Part shown: one piece after another, positions 17,225-25,456 of the stretch
Numbering within the stretch: position 1 is the first letter of the stretch
How the letters are laid out: each line of letters opens with the position of its first letter
Origin: Bin87 sp965204395
Lineage (GTDB): Bacteria; Chloroflexota; Dehalococcoidia; Lucifugimonadales; UBA3495
Reading direction: 5' to 3'
Assembly: GCA_965204395.1 (NCBI GenBank)
Contig: OZ241987.1
Location: forward strand, 806,001 to 870,000
Length of the DNA: 64,000 nt
Program-made: the position numbers and the translations under genes
Notes under the pieces: model-generated
Told to the model about the DNA's origin: nothing
Seen by the model: the letters and a program-made list of their open reading frames with translations, nothing else
Database searches by the model: none

Positions 17225-17668
17225 ATGAAAGTCAAAAACTTCTCCCTGAAAGTTGACACCAAAGATGCGCCCCAACTGATCGATATCACCGATTGGGTCA
17301 AAGGTTGCGTCTCCGACTCGCACATCAGAAACGGCCTTGTGCTGGTGTATTCCAGGCACACGACTGCCGCAGTGAAAATCAACGAAAACGAGCCGTTGCT
17401 GATCGAGGATATGGCCGAATTCCTGGAGCGCATCGCTCCTCGAGATGCCTACTATCGGCACAACGATTTTTCCATTCGAACCGTCAATATGACGGAGGAT
17501 GAGTCTCCAAACGGCCATGCCCACTTGCAGCACCTGATGTTGGGGTGCAGCGAAACCATTCCTCTGGTCGATGGAAAGATCCCCTTTGGGCAATGGCAAA
17601 GCATCTTTTTCATCGAACTCGATCACCCTCGACCACGCGAGGTCATGGTCCAAGTCATGGGTGAATAG
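17225..17668 (+). CDS. YjbQ / UPF0047 family protein
   Basis: Protein of 147 residues of the YjbQ family (secondary thiamine-phosphate synthase activity reported for some members). Signatures: YSRHTTAAVKINENEP and HLQHLMLGCSETIPLVDG with the conserved His residues, and GQWQSIFFIELDHPRPRE near the end. Its place between shc and hpnC in a compact operon (43 and 24 bp gaps) is unusual and suggests a role in, or selection with, hopanoid production; the biochemical link is unknown. ATG at 17225 just after GAGGCGACC. Confidence 0.9.
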   Translation: MKVKNFSLKVDTKDAPQLIDITDWVKGCVSDSHIRNGLVLVYSRHTTAAVKINENEPLLIEDMAEFLERIAPRDAYYRHNDFSIRTVNMTEDESPNGHAHLQHLMLGCSETIPLVDGKIPFGQWQSIFFIELDHPRPREVMVQVMGE

Positions 17669-17692
17669 ACTTCCCATCCAACCCGGTTCACC

Positions 17693-18685
17693 ATGTCCAC
17701 CACCACCGAAACCGGATCCTCAAACTCGCCCTCCACAGTAACCAGGGCCGCTCCGAGGATTGGGTTGGACGAAGCTTACGAGTTTTGCGCTCGGCTGGCG
17801 CGAAGCCACTACGAAAATTTCAACGTGGGCGGGTGGATCACGCCCCGGGAAAAGTTGCCCCACGTTTACGCCGTGTACGCCTGGTGCCGGATGGTGGACG
17901 ACCTCGGCGACGAAGATAACCCTGGACAACGGCCCACACCACCGGCATCAGATGGCCACATAGATTTCGCTGTGGCCCAGCATCGCATTGGTCGATTGGA
18001 CTGGTGGGAATCCGAGCTGGACTTGGTGTACGTCGGTGAACCGACCCACCCGGTGAACGTCGCGATTCAACACACCGTTGCAAAATTCGGGATTCCGAAA
18101 GAGCCTTTTCGCCGACTGATTCATGCCAACCGGCTCGATCAGGGAACCGGCAGATTCGATACTCTCGACGACGTTCTTGACTATTGCACCTACTCGGCGA
18201 ACCCGGTCGGGCATCTCTTCCTTTACCTGTTTGGTTATTCCGACCCTGAACGCAAGCGACTCGCCGACAATACCTGCACCGCCCTGCAACTGACCAACTT
18301 TTGGCAGGACATCTCCCGGGACTATCACGAACTGGGCCGCATTTACCTCCCCCAACAAGATATGGCGCGATTCGGTGCGACCGAGTCGGATATCGCAACC
18401 GGAAATGCCAGCGACGAATTTCGGGCGTTGTTAGCCTACGAGTGCGAGTATGCACGGCAACTCTTCCGCGACGGGGCGCCGCTGATCGGGTCGGTGGACC
18501 GCGCTGCCCGCTTGCCCGTTGCCCTGTTCACCCGCGGGGGTGTCGCTGTCCTGGACGCGATTCACAAGCGAAATTACGACGTATTATCTGCGCGACCGTT
18601 CCTCTCCAAGCGCAAAAAAGCCCGGCTGTTGGCATCCGCCTGGTTCCGCAGCAAGTTTGGCCTCGGTTACGGGCTCCCATCCTAG
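17693..18685 (+). CDS. hpnC: Hydroxysqualene synthase HpnC
   Basis: A squalene/phytoene synthase-fold enzyme of 330 residues that converts presqualene diphosphate to hydroxysqualene. The two Asp-rich motifs are MVDDLGDED and NFWQDISRDYHELGRIYLP; YCTYSANPVGHLFLYLFGY is typical of HpnC. The N-terminal 25 residues are a low-complexity Ser/Thr stretch. It is followed after 12 bp by its partner HpnD, with which it replaces the single eukaryote-type squalene synthase. Confidence 0.94.
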   Translation: MSTTTETGSSNSPSTVTRAAPRIGLDEAYEFCARLARSHYENFNVGGWITPREKLPHVYAVYAWCRMVDDLGDEDNPGQRPTPPASDGHIDFAVAQHRIGRLDWWESELDLVYVGEPTHPVNVAIQHTVAKFGIPKEPFRRLIHANRLDQGTGRFDTLDDVLDYCTYSANPVGHLFLYLFGYSDPERKRLADNTCTALQLTNFWQDISRDYHELGRIYLPQQDMARFGATESDIATGNASDEFRALLAYECEYARQLFRDGAPLIGSVDRAARLPVALFTRGGVAVLDAIHKRNYDVLSARPFLSKRKKARLLASAWFRSKFGLGYGLPS

Positions 18686-18697
18686 CCAACTGCTCCA

Positions 18698-19594
18698 ATG
18701 GTCATGCCGGGTTCCACAACGTCATCGTCCTCGCCGGCCACCCTGGCAGAAGCGTACGAGGAATGTCGGCGGGTCACCAAACGCGAAGCCAAGAATTTCT
18801 ACTTCGCGTTCTTGACGCTACCGCCTCAGCAACGCAAGGGTATCTGCGTTGCCTACACCTTCTGTCGATATTGCGACGACTCGGTTGATGCCGAAGGCAC
18901 TCCGGAGGAAAAACTGGCGCGGATTTCCCGGTTGCGCCACATGCTGAGCGAAACCTACGATGGCCGCGCCACGGAACCTCTCTTCATAGGCTTGGCTGAC
19001 GTCGCCGACCGGCACCGGATTCCTCAAGAGTATTTTCAGGAAGTCCTGAATGGCGTGGAGTCGGACCTGGTCAAAACGCGCTATGCCGACTTTGAAGAAC
19101 TGCGCCAGTATTGCTACCAGGTTGCCTCCGTCGTCGGCCTGATCTGCATCCACATTTTCGGCTACACCGGAGGGGAGGTGGCGCGCCGCCATGCCACCAA
19201 TCTGGGCTTGGCGATGCAATTGACCAACATCTGCCGCGATGTTCGCGAGGACTGGGAGTTCGGTCGGGTCTATCTGCCCCAGGATGAGATGCGGCGCTTC
19301 GGCGTAATCGAAGACGACCTCGCGGCTGGGATGGTCACCGATTCCTTCGCGAAATTGCTGCAGTTCCAGATCGATAGAGCCCGCGAGTATTTCGTCAGTG
19401 GCCGCGGGTTGTTGCCGTACCTCCCCAAGCGTTCCCGCGCCTGTCCCGCCGCATTGGGTTTTATCTACGGCGGCGTGTTGGACCGGATCGAACGCGCCGG
19501 ATACAACGTGTTTGACGAACGCATCACGGTCAGCAAAAAGGCGAAACTGGCGCTGATGACCAAGGCATGGCTCACCGGCCCGTGGCTGAAGTGA
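18698..19594 (+). CDS. hpnD: Presqualene diphosphate synthase HpnD
   Basis: Joins two farnesyl diphosphates to form presqualene diphosphate, the first step of the HpnCDE route to squalene. The 298-residue protein has the motifs YCDDSVDAE and NICRDVREDWEFGRVYLP, plus YCYQVASVVGLICIHIFGY. The 3' end overlaps hpnE by 28 nt in another frame, implying coupled translation. Similar in fold to HpnC but clearly a separate paralogue. Confidence 0.95.
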   Translation: MVMPGSTTSSSSPATLAEAYEECRRVTKREAKNFYFAFLTLPPQQRKGICVAYTFCRYCDDSVDAEGTPEEKLARISRLRHMLSETYDGRATEPLFIGLADVADRHRIPQEYFQEVLNGVESDLVKTRYADFEELRQYCYQVASVVGLICIHIFGYTGGEVARRHATNLGLAMQLTNICRDVREDWEFGRVYLPQDEMRRFGVIEDDLAAGMVTDSFAKLLQFQIDRAREYFVSGRGLLPYLPKRSRACPAALGFIYGGVLDRIERAGYNVFDERITVSKKAKLALMTKAWLTGPWLK

Positions 19595-21024
19595 TCGCCG
19601 CAACCCGTTCGCCTGGAACCTTCACCCAAACCCAACAACGCTCCGCGCTGGTATTTGGCGGCGGCGTTGCCGGAATCGCCGCGTCAGCCCGGCTCGCCGA
19701 ATCCGGATGGAACGTAACGCTGTTAGAAGCCCGGTCTTCCTTGGGCGGACGGGTCTTCTCCTTCGAGGATCCCGGCAGCGGGCGGATTCTGGACAATGGT
19801 CAGCATGTCGTCGTCGGGGCGTGCACCAATTTGCTCGCTTTCCTGGACAAGATCGGTGCGCGCCATCTGTGGCACCTGCAGTCACACCTGGATGCCGCCG
19901 TGTACGACCGGGCGGGACGGTTGGGAAGGCTCTACGGCATCACTGCCCCGACTCCAATGTACTTGCTGCCGGCATTCTTGTCGTATCCCCACCTCAGTTG
20001 GCTCGACAAGTTGCAAGCAACCCGTTGTCTCGTATCTGCGATGTTCACCGCGCGGGATGATCCGGCCTTGGAAGATATGACGTTCTATGAGTGGCTGCGA
20101 GCTCGCGGCCAGACGGACCGGATCGTATCCAACCTATGGAACGTGCTGGTTGAGGGTACGTTGAACGACAACGTCAGGGATGTAAGCGCGACCATGGGCC
20201 TGATGATAGTCCAGGAGGGACTGCTTGCGGGCAAAAATGCCGCCACCATTGGTTATCCCTTCGCCCCGTTGGTTGATGCCTTGGTTAGCCCAGCACAGTC
20301 GTACCTGGAAAACGTGGGTGTTTCGATCGCGACCGGCACTCCGGTCCGCTGCATCCATACTGACCAAGAGTGCATCGTTAGAGGCATCACAGTTGGCGAT
20401 GGCTCGACCATGCGTGCGGACGCATACATCAGCGCGGTGCCTTTCTGGACGTTGCCCAACCTCGTGGAGGGTCTTTTAGCAGAGTCAAAGACGCTGCGCC
20501 GCCTGTCCGGCTTGCAAACCTCCCCCATCGTAAACGCACACCTACACTACGATAGACCGGTGATGCAAGGAGATTTCTGCTATTTTCTCGATAGCCCGTT
20601 GCAATGGGTGTTCAACTCCACTCGCATTTATGGGGACACGAACGAACACCGTCGGCAATCGCTATCCGTATCGGTGAGCGCGGCATGGGATTACATCGAC
20701 CTCGAGCGGTCCGATTTTGCCCGCACGATCGCCGATGAGATGCTGCACGCCTTTCCGGACGCGCGCCATGCGACACTGCTTGACGCAGTGGTGGTCAAGC
20801 AACGCAATGCGACGTTCAGATGTACACCCGGAGCCAACAGGTTCCGCCCCGGTCCTCACACCGAATCTCCCAATCTATTCCTGGCGGGAGAATGGACGAA
20901 TACCGGTTGGCCGTCCACTATGGAGGGCGCATTGATCAGCGGCTATAATGCTGCTGAGGCGGTTATGTCGTCCAACGTCGCCCACGTCCCCTCGGAGAAA
21001 AGCAGTGTCGGATCAATGGGCTGA
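19567..21024 (+). CDS. hpnE: Hydroxysqualene dehydroxylase HpnE
   Basis: An FAD-dependent amine-oxidase-fold enzyme of 485 residues that reduces hydroxysqualene to squalene. The dinucleotide-binding motif GGGVAGIAAS (31-40) is followed by LLEARSSLGGR; the C-terminal FAD-contact segment is LFLAGEWTNTGWPSTMEGA. The first 25 residues precede the Rossmann fold and overlap the end of hpnD. The final 20 residues overlap the start of the aldolase gene. It completes the squalene branch HpnD-HpnC-HpnE. Confidence 0.93.
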   Translation: MAHRPVAEVIAATRSPGTFTQTQQRSALVFGGGVAGIAASARLAESGWNVTLLEARSSLGGRVFSFEDPGSGRILDNGQHVVVGACTNLLAFLDKIGARHLWHLQSHLDAAVYDRAGRLGRLYGITAPTPMYLLPAFLSYPHLSWLDKLQATRCLVSAMFTARDDPALEDMTFYEWLRARGQTDRIVSNLWNVLVEGTLNDNVRDVSATMGLMIVQEGLLAGKNAATIGYPFAPLVDALVSPAQSYLENVGVSIATGTPVRCIHTDQECIVRGITVGDGSTMRADAYISAVPFWTLPNLVEGLLAESKTLRRLSGLQTSPIVNAHLHYDRPVMQGDFCYFLDSPLQWVFNSTRIYGDTNEHRRQSLSVSVSAAWDYIDLERSDFARTIADEMLHAFPDARHATLLDAVVVKQRNATFRCTPGANRFRPGPHTESPNLFLAGEWTNTGWPSTMEGALISGYNAAEAVMSSNVAHVPSEKSSVGSMG

Positions 21025-21670
21025 ACAACGCCTGGAACTGACCGAAGCCACTCGTGAGATGTACCGCAGAGGGCTGGTCGGCGCGTACTCCGGGAATACC
21101 AGCATGAGGTTGTCCGGTTCCGGAGACGCAGGTCTGTTGCTGGTCACTCCGACCCACCATCCTTACTACCGTTTGCAGCCGGAAGAATTGGTGGTCGTTG
21201 ACCTTGAGGGCGAACCCGTCGAAGAAGGAGGGATGGCCCCCTCGTCGGAAACGCGGTTGCACCTGGAGATATACCGCAATCGAGACGACGTTCAGGCGGT
21301 CGTGCATACCCATTCCATTCATGCGTCCGTGGCATCCGTGGTTGGGCGTGACATCCCGCCGCTCATCGACGAAATGCTGCTCACTATCGGCGGCCCGGTC
21401 AAGGTCAGCAAATACGCTTTCCCCGGCACTCAGCAGTTAGCCGAGGAAGCATACACGGCTTTGGGTGATCGCAACGCCGCGCTCCTGCGGAACCACGGTG
21501 TCGTCGGCGTAGGCCCGGACATATGGGAAGCCTTGGAGGTCGCCGATCTGGTAGAAAGGCTGGCGCAGATCTTCGTGCTGGCCCGCAATTTCGGCGCCCG
21601 TACGATTTCCACCTTGCCCGACGACGCGATAGCCACCGAATTGGAAATGTTCCGAGCGAGTCGTCAGTGA
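21005..21670 (+). CDS. Class II aldolase/adducin family protein (FucA/AraD-like)
   Basis: A zinc aldolase of 221 residues. SGNTSMRL, VTPTHHPYY, a catalytic Glu at about 82 (SSETRLHLEIY), zinc ligands H101 and H103 (HTHSIHASVAS) and a third His in RNHGVVGVG are all present. The start is taken as the GTG at 21005 after GGAG; it overlaps the end of hpnE by 20 nt, so the gene is part of the operon. Relatives cleave phosphorylated sugars such as fuculose-1-phosphate. Here it could act on a ribose-derived side chain or salvage product, which is inference. Confidence 0.88.
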   Translation: MSDQWAEQRLELTEATREMYRRGLVGAYSGNTSMRLSGSGDAGLLLVTPTHHPYYRLQPEELVVVDLEGEPVEEGGMAPSSETRLHLEIYRNRDDVQAVVHTHSIHASVASVVGRDIPPLIDEMLLTIGGPVKVSKYAFPGTQQLAEEAYTALGDRNAALLRNHGVVGVGPDIWEALEVADLVERLAQIFVLARNFGARTISTLPDDAIATELEMFRASRQ

Positions 21671-21731
21671 AGTGTAATAGCTCATGGTTCAGGCGTAATG
21701 ACCGCAAGCTCCCATACCAGTAGATTCCTAT

Positions 21732-22775
21732 ATGTCCACAGAGTCTCAAAATCCGAGCGAGTTCCCCAGGGCGATAGCTGTCATCGGCGCGTCGTCAACC
21801 CTTGGCTCCCTCATGTTGATGGAACTGGAGAGGTCGTTGCCCGATTGTCAGTTGGTGGCAATCGATGATTACTCTCTGACCCGACCAGTCAAACGGGTTT
21901 CGGCGTATCGCATGGAGCCCAACCGTACGGGGGCGATTCTCACCATTGACGATATTCCGGAGGTCATGCAATCCAAGGCTTGGGACCTGGTCCTGGATAA
22001 CCGACGACTGACCATAGCGGATGCTCCGGACGTATTCCACCTGGAATCCGTAGATTCCGTGATTCACGTAGGCAGCCATTACGACCGGGCGAACGCTAGA
22101 CAATTCCTGGACGACACGCAACACTGGGTTCAGGCGTGCCGGTTGGCGGGCCTGCGGCAGTTCGTTTATCTTTCCGACATCCGGGTTTACGGGGCAGGAT
22201 CTGCCAACCCCATTCCAGTGACCGAGCGTTCGCCAGCGGAACCAGCCCCGGAGCACCGTTTCCTCCGGGATGCCGAGTCGACCCTGCAACAAGCCGGCAA
22301 TGATTCGATTGGCGATGACCGTTTGAAGGTTGCGGTGTTGCGTACCGCGATGTCGGTCGGCCCCGCAGCATCCAGTCCCGTCGCGGACGAGCTGCTCTGG
22401 AATACTGTGGCAGCGAGCCGGAACGGCAGTACGCCATTACAACTGGTCCATCAACACGACCTGACCAGGGCTGTTGAATTTACCATCAACCGCCAACTCG
22501 ACGGTATCTACAACGTGGCCAGCAACGGCACCATAGGGATCAAAACGTTACGGGATATGCACAAAGGCCGGCCGGCCTCCGCCCCACGTTCCAAGCGTCG
22601 GTCTGCTTCCAGCAAACGGCACCTCGCCAAAAACCCTCTGATCGTTTCCGATACGAAACTGCGGCAGGCGGCAGGATTCAAAGCAAAATACTCCTCCGAG
22701 CAAGCGGCGCGCGCATACTGCCATTCGTACTTGCTAGAGCCAAGCACCCGATATGAACGCGTCGCGCATGCGTAG
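21732..22775 (+). CDS. NAD-dependent epimerase/dehydratase-like SDR protein
   Basis: Extended SDR-like protein of 347 residues with VIGASSTLGS (18-27) as the nucleotide-binding loop and YLSDIRVYGAG in the position of the active-site strand. The canonical Tyr-x3-Lys pair is not obvious, so it may be an atypical or noncatalytic member. A basic Ser/Arg/Lys-rich patch (RSKRRSASSKRH, near 292-303) is unusual. It lies 61 bp after the aldolase and overlaps the nucleoside hydrolase gene by 23 nt, so it is in the same transcription unit. Substrate unknown. Confidence 0.72.
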   Translation: MSTESQNPSEFPRAIAVIGASSTLGSLMLMELERSLPDCQLVAIDDYSLTRPVKRVSAYRMEPNRTGAILTIDDIPEVMQSKAWDLVLDNRRLTIADAPDVFHLESVDSVIHVGSHYDRANARQFLDDTQHWVQACRLAGLRQFVYLSDIRVYGAGSANPIPVTERSPAEPAPEHRFLRDAESTLQQAGNDSIGDDRLKVAVLRTAMSVGPAASSPVADELLWNTVAASRNGSTPLQLVHQHDLTRAVEFTINRQLDGIYNVASNGTIGIKTLRDMHKGRPASAPRSKRRSASSKRHLAKNPLIVSDTKLRQAAGFKAKYSSEQAARAYCHSYLLEPSTRYERVAHA

Positions 22776-23697
22776 GCCGGCGCAAATCGTCGTCGATACG
22801 GACCCTGGCGTTGACGACGCGGTCGCCATCCTGATGCTGCTGTCAGATCCGCGTTTCGATATCGTCGGAATGACCACTACTGCGGGCAACGTGCCGCTGG
22901 CTCGCTCCACTCGCAACACCCTGGCGTTGTTGGAATATGCCGGTCGGTCGGACATTCCGGTGTTCCGAGGAGCAGCGCGTCCGGTTCGAGGCCGATATGC
23001 GTACGCCCGGCATGTGCATTCGGCATCCGGGTTGACGCGGCGTTTGAAAGACCCGGACCTGACCGCGTCCGATACCAAAGCAATGCCCTTCCTGGAGAGG
23101 ACGCTCGTAAGCAACCCGGAGGACGTAACCATCATCGCGCTGGGCCCCCTGACCAACCTGGCCCGATTGTGGAAACGGACCCCCGGAGCCTTGAGGTCGG
23201 CGGCGAGAATCGTAGTCATGGGCGGCGCAGTTAACACCGCCGGCAACGCGACTTCGCACGCGGAATTCAATTTCTACAGCGACCCAACCGCGGCCAAGAC
23301 CATAATCGAATCCGGACTTCCGCTGACGCTCATCGATCTGGCCGCGTGTCGGAAAGTATCCATTACGCGGACTCAAGCTGAAAAAGTTCGCCACACCAGC
23401 AAACTGGGTACCCTGGCGGCCGAACTGCTGGAGGGTTGGTTTGCGAGAGACACGTCCCGCCAGGAGTTCTATCTGTACGACCCGTTGGCAGTGCTGGCGG
23501 CGACGCATCCCCACGTGGTCGGGTTGGAAGCCATGACCATGCGAGTGGTTGACTCGGACGATACCGATGACTCCGAGATGTGGGGAAAGTGCGAGGTCGC
23601 TGATGCCAATGGAGGCCCGATCATGGTTGCAGCGCCGGAACGAGTTGACAGCGACGCTACCTGGGCAGCGATCAAGGATTTGTTGGACTGGGAGTAG
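22753..23697 (+). CDS. Inosine-uridine-type nucleoside hydrolase
   Basis: A calcium-dependent N-ribohydrolase of 314 residues. The family signature VVDTDPGVDDAVAI is at about residues 13-26; ALGPLTNLARL and VVMGGAVNTAGNATSHAEFNFYSDP are the other conserved blocks, and the late YDPLAVLAA holds the last Asp. It splits nucleosides into base and ribose. Location in the hopanoid operon, which already has the purine-removing HpnG, suggests either processing of adenosylhopane or nucleoside salvage. It starts inside the end of the preceding SDR gene. Confidence 0.88.
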   Translation: MNASRMRRPAQIVVDTDPGVDDAVAILMLLSDPRFDIVGMTTTAGNVPLARSTRNTLALLEYAGRSDIPVFRGAARPVRGRYAYARHVHSASGLTRRLKDPDLTASDTKAMPFLERTLVSNPEDVTIIALGPLTNLARLWKRTPGALRSAARIVVMGGAVNTAGNATSHAEFNFYSDPTAAKTIIESGLPLTLIDLAACRKVSITRTQAEKVRHTSKLGTLAAELLEGWFARDTSRQEFYLYDPLAVLAATHPHVVGLEAMTMRVVDSDDTDDSEMWGKCEVADANGGPIMVAAPERVDSDATWAAIKDLLDWE

Positions 23698-23711
23698 GAG
23701 AGGGTTACAGC

Positions 23712-25151
23712 ATGGCCGATCAAAAGCGTGTTCTGGTGGTGGTATTCGACGGATTGCAGTCGGCTCAGATCACTCCCGACTTGATGCCCAACTTGGCTGA
23801 ATTTGGTCGGACCGGTGTGACATTCGCCAATCACCATCCGGTATTCCCGACCGTGACCAGGGTCAACGCATCGAGCTTGGTCACCGGCTACCCCCCGGGA
23901 AAGCACGGACTGGCAGGCAACACATTCCTGTGCCGGGACTACGATCCGAACCAGGTAATTCCGGCAATGGAGCCGACCCTACAGGCGATTGCCGATGCCA
24001 CCGGCCGACCCCTGTTAGTCCCAACCCTCGCTGACCGCCTACACGCGCACGGCATGGAATACGTGGCGATCGGCACTGGCACCAGCGGGAACGCCTACGT
24101 GCACAACCCCAACGCGGCCACCGCAGGCGGCGCGACCATTCATCCACAATTCACGCTGCCTAGGCGCTTGCACGCGGAACTCGAAGACCGCTTCGGAGAG
24201 TGGCCCCCCGAAGTGCTGCCTAACACCGCCCGGTTGAACCATGGCCGACGCATCCTGACCGAGTACGTCCTGCCGGAGATCGACCCAGCCGTCGCGCTGC
24301 TGTGGTTGTCCGAACCCGACAAAACCCAGCACGAGGACGGCGTGGGCCTGGGACGGGCGCCGCAAGCATTGAGGGAGGCCGACGCGGAATTCGGCGAGGT
24401 ACTCAGTTGGCTGGCGCAAAACGGGCGGTCCGAAACCACCGACATCTTGATTGCGTCCGACCACGGCTATTCGACCATCACCGAGCCCATTCCGATCGAG
24501 AGCATGATGCGGGAATCGGGATTTCCGACGGTGGAGAAGCAGGGCGGCGTGGCAGTGGCGGGCAACGGGGGATCGGCCCTGTTCTACGTACATGAGAACA
24601 ATCCGGACACTGCGGAAACCGTGGCCCAATGGCTGACGAGCCACGAATGGTGCGGGCCGCTGTTCGCATCAGAAAGGGTCGGGCAACCCAGTGGTACCCT
24701 GCCGGCATCATTGATCGGATGCGATGGCCCGCGGGCTCCGGATTTGAGCATGTCGTTCCGGTGGGACAGCATTCCCAACGAGGTAGGACACGAAGGGCAT
24801 GCTTACGCCACAGGGGGACGGGCCGGACAGGGGCAGCACGGGAGCATGAGCCGGCATGAGTTGCAAAACGTGGGGCTAGCCAAAGGCCCATCGCTGCGCA
24901 ACGGTACCGTCGTGGAAACCCCGACCGGTAACATCGATTTTGCGCCCACCATCTTGCATCTGCTGGGGATGAACGACGCGGTGCCAACGATGGACGGCCG
25001 GGTGCTCGGGGAAGCGCTGGCAGAAAACCCGGAATCCTCACCGAGGCCGTGGGTTTCGACACACCGAGCGCAGTCGGGCGATTACCGCCAAAAAGTACAG
25101 ATCAGCCACGTTGGCAAGGCTCAGTACGTCGATTGGGGCAATCGCTTATAG
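23712..25151 (+). CDS. Alkaline phosphatase-fold nucleotide pyrophosphatase/phosphodiesterase
   Basis: Protein of 479 residues of the type I phosphodiesterase family. Metal ligand in VVVFDGLQ, nucleophile Thr in FPTVTRVNASSLVTG, metal site IASDHGYST, and a late His in HEGHAYATGGR-type context. No signal peptide is evident (MADQKRVLVV), so it appears cytoplasmic, unlike many relatives. It is the last gene of the operon, 14 bp after the nucleoside hydrolase. It may hydrolyse a phosphodiester or phosphonate linked to side-chain metabolism; substrate unknown. Confidence 0.87.
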   Translation: MADQKRVLVVVFDGLQSAQITPDLMPNLAEFGRTGVTFANHHPVFPTVTRVNASSLVTGYPPGKHGLAGNTFLCRDYDPNQVIPAMEPTLQAIADATGRPLLVPTLADRLHAHGMEYVAIGTGTSGNAYVHNPNAATAGGATIHPQFTLPRRLHAELEDRFGEWPPEVLPNTARLNHGRRILTEYVLPEIDPAVALLWLSEPDKTQHEDGVGLGRAPQALREADAEFGEVLSWLAQNGRSETTDILIASDHGYSTITEPIPIESMMRESGFPTVEKQGGVAVAGNGGSALFYVHENNPDTAETVAQWLTSHEWCGPLFASERVGQPSGTLPASLIGCDGPRAPDLSMSFRWDSIPNEVGHEGHAYATGGRAGQGQHGSMSRHELQNVGLAKGPSLRNGTVVETPTGNIDFAPTILHLLGMNDAVPTMDGRVLGEALAENPESSPRPWVSTHRAQSGDYRQKVQISHVGKAQYVDWGNRL

Positions 25152-25158
25152 GGTCCAG

Positions 25159-25246
25159 TGGCGGAGGGAGTGGGATTCGAACCCACGAGGGTATTAGCCC
25201 TGCCGGTTTTCAAGACCGGTGCATTCGTCCACTCTGCCATCCCTCC
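25159..25246 (-). tRNA. tRNA-Ser (UGA anticodon)
   Basis: On the minus strand the 88-nt sequence starts GGAGGGATGGCAGAGTGG and folds as a class II tRNA: 7-bp acceptor (GGAGGGA/TCCCTCC), anticodon stem CCGGT/ACCGG with loop CTTGAAA (anticodon TGA), a long variable arm, and T arm GTGGG-TTCGAAT-CCCAC. Discriminator G and an encoded CCA are present. It lies just after the convergent hopanoid operon. Confidence 0.97.
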
Positions 25247-25456
25247 GCGACGAACACGAGCGAACGGTCACAGTATAACAAGGGGACGCCCGTTTCCATG
25301 AACTGGCACGGAATCTGGAACTTCTAAACGGGCCGCACTCGACCGGCCAACCTCCAGACAAACCGGGAAAGGCGGACCACCCTAACGCGTAGACTAGGGC
25401 AACGTCCGAACATCCCGTCGCGAACGCTGCCCTGTTGTAACCTACCAATCAAATGG

